NCBI GenBank assembly: GCA_009392675.1
Contig: VFFY01000114.1
Location: 1 to 38,019, forward strand
Length of the DNA: 38,019 nt
Direction: 5' to 3'
Source of the DNA: SAR202 cluster bacterium
GTDB lineage: Bacteria > Chloroflexota > Dehalococcoidia > Lucifugimonadales > UBA826
Shown piece by piece: positions 34,064 to 38,019 of this stretch. A model generated the notes under the pieces. That model saw only the letters and a list, made by a program, of their open reading frames with translations. It was not told the origin of the DNA and searched no databases. The position numbers and the translations under genes are program-made. Positions within the stretch are counted from its first letter, which is position 1; every line of letters begins with the position of its first letter.

Positions 34064-34339
34064 CTAGGCAACAGGTGCTGCTAACTTTTCCTTAATAATC
34101 GCCCTCAGTTCTTTTACTCTTGGTAAATTCGGAAACACCCCATCTTCCTCGGCCTTATCAAATATCTTCTCTCCATCAGCAAATACCTGATAGATTCCAC
34201 CCGTTCCTGGTGTGATTCTTATAGCAATATCTTTCCCTGCTTCAGCGAAAAACTCGTTGGCCATCCAGGCCGCCATTCCGTGATGCGCTCAAGGCACGCA
34301 GTAGATTATTTCTACCTCAAATTTTCCTTCACCTGCCAT
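34064..34339 (-). CDS. SelW/Rdx-family selenoprotein (in-frame UGA = selenocysteine)
   Basis: Thioredoxin-like Rdx protein, presumed thiol or peroxide redox function. ATG 34339 follows AAGGAGGATAAC, an ideal SD, and gives MAGEGKFEVEIIYCVPUAHHG. Codon 17 is TGA (34291-34289) in the CxxU position (Cys14, Sec17) that defines SelW. The frame continues after it for 74 codons with the family features: WMANEFFAEAG helix, PGTGGIYQVFADGEKIFDK and GVFPNLPRVKEL. Total 91 residues, a normal length. Reading from the Met after the UGA (34276) would lose strand 1 and the active site and has no good SD. A SECIS-like hairpin follows the UGA. The gene has its own promoter and terminator. Alternative: a pseudogene with a nonsense mutation, made unlikely by position and conservation. 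The selABCD genes are not in the window. Confidence 0.92.
34244..34291 (-). promoter_or_regulatory. Putative bacterial SECIS element
   Basis: Downstream of the UGA, GGCC (34271-34268) pairs with GGCC (34262-34259) around the loop UGGAU, which contains the GG typical of SelB-binding loops. The loop begins 21 bases after the UGA, within the known bacterial range. An outer AGCG (34289-34286) can pair with CGCU (34247-34244). The fold is by eye. Confidence 0.65.
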
Positions 34340-34389
34340 GTTATCCTCCTTCTAAATGTTGCGGTGTTTCATTAACTAACCGTGCCTAA

Positions 34390-34417
34390 ATTATCACAAA
34401 TTCAAACCATGGGTCAA
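34390..34417 (-). promoter_or_regulatory. Predicted promoter of the selenoprotein gene
   Basis: Minus strand: TTGACC (34417-34412), a 16-base spacer and GATAAT (34395-34390). The ATG is about 50 bases downstream. With the terminator beyond the gene it defines a monocistronic unit. Confidence 0.6.
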
Positions 34418-34450
34418 CAAGGTTTGTAACAGCGGAATAAGCAACAAAAA

Positions 34451-35758
34451 TTAAAATTCCATATCCATGCCCATGTCAACTACCTCTCCCTTCCCTGTTT
34501 TTGAAGAATCTAATGCATTCTTAAACTCTAAATATAACTCATACTCGCTTTGTTTATCCAAGTTTTTCATGTTCATTAGATTATCCTTGAATTTTTCCAC
34601 CAAGTTATGTTCTGTCCTCCCTTCAGGCATGTCGAAGAAGTCCCGATCAAATACCGGCACTTTACCGCTTCTAAAATACCCTTTATTTTCGAGTTCATAC
34701 GATTCAAGGTCATCCGTTCCTTTTCCCAACACTTCCCCAGTTTCTACATAATGTTCCATCACGGGTTGCATCCCATATTTTTGAATTGGACAAACTTTCA
34801 TACATATTCCACAACCTGAATAACGAGCCATTACCGGGCGACAACGCTTAGCAATTAATTTATTCTTCTCGACTCCCCGAAACCAGACCCTTTGTGCTTG
34901 AATTGCTTTGCCTGGACATCGCATAAAGCAAACTTGGCAAAGTTCACAAAATTTATACATGCCGTAATCAATTGGTGAATCATAGTCAAGGTGTGCATCG
35001 GTAATTATCAACTGTAACCTGGCACGAGATCCAAAGTGTGGAGAAAGCAACTGCCCGTTTACCCCCAACTGACCCAACCCTGCCTCTACAAACATCGGAA
35101 TCATGGGGCCAAAATGCCATGCAGGCCCAGATATTTGTGCGCTGAAACCTAATTCATTGATGAAATCTGCCAGTTTTAAAGAGAGGTCAGCTTGCGTTAA
35201 ATAAGCATCACCTTGTGCAATCTCTGAGGCGTAGGAAGGTATATTTTGAGTTTCAATATATTCTTGCTCATATGCTAAACATATAACATTAGGAAGATCA
35301 TTCCGAACATAGCTCTTCCTGCTCTGATAAATGTATCTTCGGTCAAACTTAGTAAACCCTATCTCGCTATATCCGAGTTCTTTTGCCTTATTACGGATTA
35401 GCTCAGTGGGGTTTTCTGTCTGTGAGGAAACATTAGGAACACGCTCCCCTGATCTCTTGATTTTGTCTATCCACGGAATAATTTTCTTCTGATAGTTTTT
35501 GTAAAGCCTCTCAGTTTCGGGGGTATGTTCCGCTCTCTCTTTTTGGGCCCATACAGCCGAAGCACTTTGCGCTATTGAAAAACTCTCTAAGGGAAATTCT
35601 CTACTGTAATAAGACACCTCAGTATCTCTCTGCGGCACTCCGTCTACTTTAAGGAGATCTGCTGCAATAGGAATTTCAATGTCGGGGTCCCCAAATTTGA
35701 GGCCTGCTCGCCTTATGATTTTACCTACCTTTCGTTTTGCCAAACCGTAAAACCTCAA
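34451..35758 (-). CDS. Reductive dehalogenase / epoxyqueuosine reductase-like Fe-S protein, cytoplasmic
   Basis: A 435-residue protein of the RdhA/QueG superfamily, which couples a corrinoid to two iron-sulfur clusters. Cluster motifs are CxxCxxCxxxCP (Cys271, 274, 277, 281) and Cx9CxxCxxxCP (Cys306, 316, 319, 323). Upstream, VEAGLGQLGVNGQLLSPHFGSRARL is the superfamily's conserved active-site segment. There is no Tat signal (no RRxFxK plus hydrophobic stretch) and no RdhB anchor gene nearby, so it is not a classical respiratory dehalogenase. QueG is shorter and lacks the N-terminal 110 residues. The frame begins at TTG 35758; TTG 35743, with GAGG 8 bases before it, is an equally likely start. 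Substrate unknown; reductive dehalogenation or another corrinoid-dependent reduction is inference. Confidence 0.75.
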   Translation of the reverse strand: MRFYGLAKRKVGKIIRRAGLKFGDPDIEIPIAADLLKVDGVPQRDTEVSYYSREFPLESFSIAQSASAVWAQKERAEHTPETERLYKNYQKKIIPWIDKIKRSGERVPNVSSQTENPTELIRNKAKELGYSEIGFTKFDRRYIYQSRKSYVRNDLPNVICLAYEQEYIETQNIPSYASEIAQGDAYLTQADLSLKLADFINELGFSAQISGPAWHFGPMIPMFVEAGLGQLGVNGQLLSPHFGSRARLQLIITDAHLDYDSPIDYGMYKFCELCQVCFMRCPGKAIQAQRVWFRGVEKNKLIAKRCRPVMARYSGCGICMKVCPIQKYGMQPVMEHYVETGEVLGKGTDDLESYELENKGYFRSGKVPVFDRDFFDMPEGRTEHNLVEKFKDNLMNMKNLDKQSEYELYLEFKNALDSSKTGKGEVVDMGMDMEF

Positions 35759-35824
35759 CTGTGAATATGTTTAATGTTGATATAAGAAAGATTATAAAAC
35801 AAGTTTCCTTTCCTACATTCTATG

Positions 35825-35854
35825 TTGTGGTCAAAATGCAAATGGGATTATCCT
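35825..35854 (+). promoter_or_regulatory. Possible promoter of the DUF971 gene
   Basis: TTGTGG (35825-35830), an 18-base spacer and TATCCT (35849-35854). A start near 35861 leaves a short leader before TTG 35882 and supports that start codon over the ATG at 35858. Confidence 0.4.
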
Positions 35855-35881
35855 AATATGAATACAAAAACGGGGTGAAGC

Positions 35882-36193
35882 TTGACTCAAAGCCTAAAGA
35901 TAGACAAAGTTGGGATATACGGGGACAAAATTCTAATACGATGGACAGACGGTCACGAAAGTACATATGGTGCCAAAGAAATTAGAATCAGTTGCCAGTG
36001 TGCAGAATGTGTTGAAGAGTGGAGTAAAAGGCAACTGCTAGACCCAGCCACCATACCTTCAGACCTGGTAGCAGAGGACCATTTAATGATCGGTAATTAT
36101 GCGATCCAGTTTTTGTGGAGTGATGCACATTACACTGGCATTTTCCCTTTTGATACTTTGAGAAAATTGTGCCCTTGTAGTATCTGCACCTAA
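35882..36193 (+). CDS. DUF971 (gamma-butyrobetaine hydroxylase-like N-terminal domain) protein
   Basis: A 103-residue stand-alone DUF971 domain. The core reads ILIRWTDGHESTYGAKEIR, then CQCAEC, and the C-terminal half YAIQFLWSDAHYTGIFPFDTLRKLC matches the family. Two CxCxxC motifs (CQCAEC and the extreme C-terminal CPCSIC) could bind a metal or an Fe-S cluster. The oxygenase domain of gamma-butyrobetaine hydroxylase is absent. In other bacteria this domain is found alone or joined to Mrp/ApbC-type proteins; its function is not settled. TTG 35882 follows GGGGTGA at about 5 bases and comes right after an in-frame TGA. It is the only plus-strand gene in the right third and ends before a bidirectional terminator. 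Confidence 0.8.
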   Translation: MTQSLKIDKVGIYGDKILIRWTDGHESTYGAKEIRISCQCAECVEEWSKRQLLDPATIPSDLVAEDHLMIGNYAIQFLWSDAHYTGIFPFDTLRKLCPCSICT

Positions 36194-36255
36194 TGCACCC
36201 TTTGATAGAACGCCACATCGGACGATTCCTTCAAGCGACGCAACATCTGCTGATC

Positions 36256-36295
36256 AAAAAAAGAGCGGGTTATAAATAAACCCGCTCTTTTTTTT
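36256..36295. terminator. Bidirectional intrinsic terminator
   Basis: GAGCGGGTT (36263-36271) pairs with AACCCGCTC (36279-36287), with an A-run before and eight T residues after. It serves both the DUF971 gene (+) and the DUF35/thiolase operon (-). Confidence 0.93.
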
Positions 36296-36303
36296 GCAAG
36301 CCT

Positions 36304-36714
36304 TTAGGCCGGTTTGAATTTAGGAAGGGCTAATTCGTCTGTTATGTCTTCAAACACAACTTCCAAAGCCATGCCAATTTGTAAATTCTCTGGCGTGGGA
36401 TCTTCGATGACAATATTAGTAGCCATCTTGGGTCCTTCTTCCAATTCAACTACTGCCGTCACAAAAGGAACATCGTCAACAAACCCTGGGTGAGGGGCTC
36501 TTTGAACTATTCCGTAAGTAAACAAAGTAGCTTTACCTGAAGCTTGTATCCAGTCTGTATCCTTCGAGAAGCAGCAAGGAGAAATATCTCGCGGATAAAA
36601 ATAGGCATTCCCGCAAGACTTACAGTTCCTCAACCATAATTCACCTTGTTTTGCCTTTTGCCAATAAACATCCGATTCCCCTTGAGGGACCGGTAATGGT
36701 TTGTTATAAGCCAT
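36304..36714 (-). CDS. Zn-ribbon OB-fold (DUF35) acyl-CoA-associated protein
   Basis: A 136-residue protein with an N-terminal rubredoxin-like zinc ribbon (Cys31-x2-Cys34, then Cys47 and Cys48) and a C-terminal OB fold (about 55-130; ASGKATLFTYGIVQRAPHPGF). Members bind thiolase-fold partners and are thought to shuttle or position acyl-CoA. The usual second CPxC is replaced by PCC, so the ribbon may bind zinc differently or not at all. SD AAGGAGTATACAC precedes ATG 36714. It is 16 bases downstream of the thiolase gene, which supports a heteromeric complex. Confidence 0.87.
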   Translation of the reverse strand: MAYNKPLPVPQGESDVYWQKAKQGELWLRNCKSCGNAYFYPRDISPCCFSKDTDWIQASGKATLFTYGIVQRAPHPGFVDDVPFVTAVVELEEGPKMATNIVIEDPTPENLQIGMALEVVFEDITDELALPKFKPA

Positions 36715-36730
36715 GTGTATACTCCTTAGA

Positions 36731-37873
36731 TTAATCTACTGCCAGAACAGTAGTGCCGGTGGAAGACAGTGACCCTCCGGTTCCGTTGATCAGACACAAT
36801 TTTGGATCGTCCAACTGTCTATCACCGCACTCCCCTCTTAGCTGCCTAACTGCTTCCAAAACTAAGAACATTCCATACATACCAGAGTGGGTGTAGGATA
36901 GCCCACCTCCCGATGTGTTCATAGCAAAATCCCCGCCTGGGGCTGTCCTTTGATTAGCCACAAAATCAGGAGCCTCTCCAGGTCCGCAAAACCCAAGGCT
37001 TTCCAAAGTAGCTAGTACAGTATAAGTAAAAGAGTCATAAATCATCGCGAGGTCAATATCATCGTGGGTAACACCCGATCTTTCTAATGCTAGTGGTCCA
37101 GTATTTTTTGCCACCGTACGCGTGAGATCCGGCATCTGGCTGATCAGATTGTGGTCGTGCGACTCTGCTGCGCCTAAAACCCATACAGGTTTTTTCTTGG
37201 CGTCTCGAGCCCTCTCTGCTGATGTGATCACGTATGCCCCTCCAGCATCCGTCACTAAACAGCAATCCAAAAGATGGAATGGCCAAGATATCCATCGTGA
37301 ATTATGGTAATCATCAAAAGACATATCATCTTTCATATAGGCTTTTGGGTTTAGCTGGGCCCACTTACGGGTAGCTACTGCAACCTCTGCCATGGCCTGA
37401 CGAGTTTTATCTTCCCCGTACTCATGCATATATCTCCTAGCTGCCATAGCGTAATTAATGGGTGCCCCAAGAAATCCGTATGGTGTTTCAAACTGTGACC
37501 CAGGGTCGGCAGCGTCACCACCTGGCCGGCTCCTTCTACTTCGCCCTGCCTCACCGTGGGTAACGAGTGCCACATCGCAATATCCAGCGTTAATGGCAGC
37601 CATAGCATGAGCGATATGAATTATAAAGGATGAGCCCCCGACAGCGGTGGTATCTGTAAAACTCGGCTCAATACCCAGATATTCAGCCAAATTCAACGTA
37701 GATGTACCCGCAGTAAAAAGCCCATTCACATCTTTCATAGACATGCCTGCGTCTTCCAAAGCGTTATAGGCTGCCTCAGCATGGTGAGTTAGATTCGATT
37801 TATCGGGAACTTTCCCAATCTCATCGGACTCATCCACTCCGACTATAGCAACCGTCTTTCTTAAATCTGTCAT
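36731..37873 (-). CDS. SCP-x-like thiolase-fold protein (acetyl-CoA acetyltransferase family)
   Basis: A 380-residue protein of the SCP-x/thiolase-like branch that pairs with DUF35 proteins. The region where thiolases hold the nucleophilic Cys reads TTAVGGSSFIIHIAHA (75-90), with no Cys. The C-terminal motif NTSGGGLSYTHSGMYG keeps a His (329), but the last motif is LINGTGGSLSSTGTT, where many thiolases have CxGxGxG. So it may be a non-thiolytic acyl-CoA enzyme, such as the retro-aldolase thiolase-fold partners of DUF35 proteins in steroid degradation, or a scaffold. SD GGGAGGT precedes ATG 37873 by about 10 bases. Confidence 0.82.
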   Translation of the reverse strand: MTDLRKTVAIVGVDESDEIGKVPDKSNLTHHAEAAYNALEDAGMSMKDVNGLFTAGTSTLNLAEYLGIEPSFTDTTAVGGSSFIIHIAHAMAAINAGYCDVALVTHGEAGRSRRSRPGGDAADPGSQFETPYGFLGAPINYAMAARRYMHEYGEDKTRQAMAEVAVATRKWAQLNPKAYMKDDMSFDDYHNSRWISWPFHLLDCCLVTDAGGAYVITSAERARDAKKKPVWVLGAAESHDHNLISQMPDLTRTVAKNTGPLALERSGVTHDDIDLAMIYDSFTYTVLATLESLGFCGPGEAPDFVANQRTAPGGDFAMNTSGGGLSYTHSGMYGMFLVLEAVRQLRGECGDRQLDDPKLCLINGTGGSLSSTGTTVLAVD

Positions 37874-37900
37874 TAATTTCGTACCTCCCTATTTAGATAC

Positions 37901-37928
37901 AATTTAGCGAACGGTACTTAGCAATCAA
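37901..37928 (-). promoter_or_regulatory. Possible promoter of the thiolase-DUF35 operon
   Basis: Minus strand: TTGATT (37928-37923), a 16-base spacer and TAAATT (37906-37901), about 28 bases before the ATG at 37873. In the remaining 91 bases to the window end I see nothing I can support. Confidence 0.4.
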
Positions 37929-38019
37929 ATAGCTGATTTGCAAAGTCCACGGGGAAGAATACATGTAATTCCCTATATACACAAACCCACCGAAAAACAG
38001 ATTTACCAATTAGTGAAAG

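Noticed and set aside
35858..35881. Upstream ATG (35858) in frame with the DUF971 gene, separated by a TGA at 35876, as a possible second selenoprotein
   Set aside because: The UGA would fall in a non-conserved N-terminal tail outside any redox motif. The ATG lies at or before the predicted transcription start, and TTG 35882 has its own SD GGGGTGA. Ordinary initiation explains it.
37921..38019. An open minus-strand frame from the window edge ending at a TAA near 37920
   Set aside because: About 33 codons with no recognisable sequence; it could be the tail of a gene beyond the edge but could equally be chance, so it is not listed as a gene.

Overview
The window reads as a piece of an aerobic, free-living bacterial chromosome with dense coding and moderate GC content. 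I infer a Chloroflexota (Dehalococcoidia-like, probably marine SAR202-type) organism. The reasons are the gene families: family III CoA-transferases, a reductive-dehalogenase-like Fe-S protein, a thiolase-fold/OB-fold pair, a HdrB-type succinate dehydrogenase subunit, a ThrRS without TGS domain and a fused AccD-AccA. This is inference from gene content, not from a marker phylogeny. I see no prophage, IS element, CRISPR array or defence island.

Layout. 1-4556 (+): a possible tail of an upstream gene, the DNA translocase ftsK and a fused acetyl-CoA carboxylase carboxyltransferase (accDA). 4578-12106 (-): a branched-chain amino acid operon in the order promoter, T-box leader, ilvB, ilvN, ilvC, leuA, leuC, leuD. 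The T-box has a readable leucine CUC specifier, an UGGU bulge and a terminator. leuB and ilvD are absent from it. Between ilvC and leuA lies a hairpin overlapping a 40-codon leader-like ORF. 12185-15801 (+): divergent sdhA-sdhB-HdrB-like genes, a type E succinate:quinone oxidoreductase in which the third SdhB cluster has four cysteines.

15804-17024 (-) is an MFS transporter, followed by tRNA-Pro(CGG). 17330-25085 (+) is a caa3-type terminal oxidase module: heme A synthase, heme O synthase, coxB with fused cytochrome c, coxA, coxC, coxD, ctaG, a small two-helix membrane protein and a Sco lipoprotein. With the SQR it outlines an electron path from succinate to oxygen. 25110-28094 (-) is thrS-infC-rpmI-rplT, in which infC appears to start at AUA and both ribosomal protein genes at GUG.

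28117-33947 (-) holds a TauE/SafE exporter, a large PMT-type membrane glycosyltransferase with two C-terminal PA14-like domains, and a tandem-duplicated CaiB/BaiF CoA-transferase. 34064-34339 (-) is the most notable locus: a complete SelW/Rdx-type selenoprotein with an in-frame UGA in a CxxU motif, a SECIS-like hairpin after the UGA, a strong SD, its own promoter and its own terminator. A conventional gene call would lose its active site. The right end holds a cytoplasmic RdhA/QueG-like two-cluster ferredoxin protein (-), a DUF971 protein (+), a bidirectional terminator, and a DUF35 OB-fold protein plus SCP-x-like thiolase pair (-).
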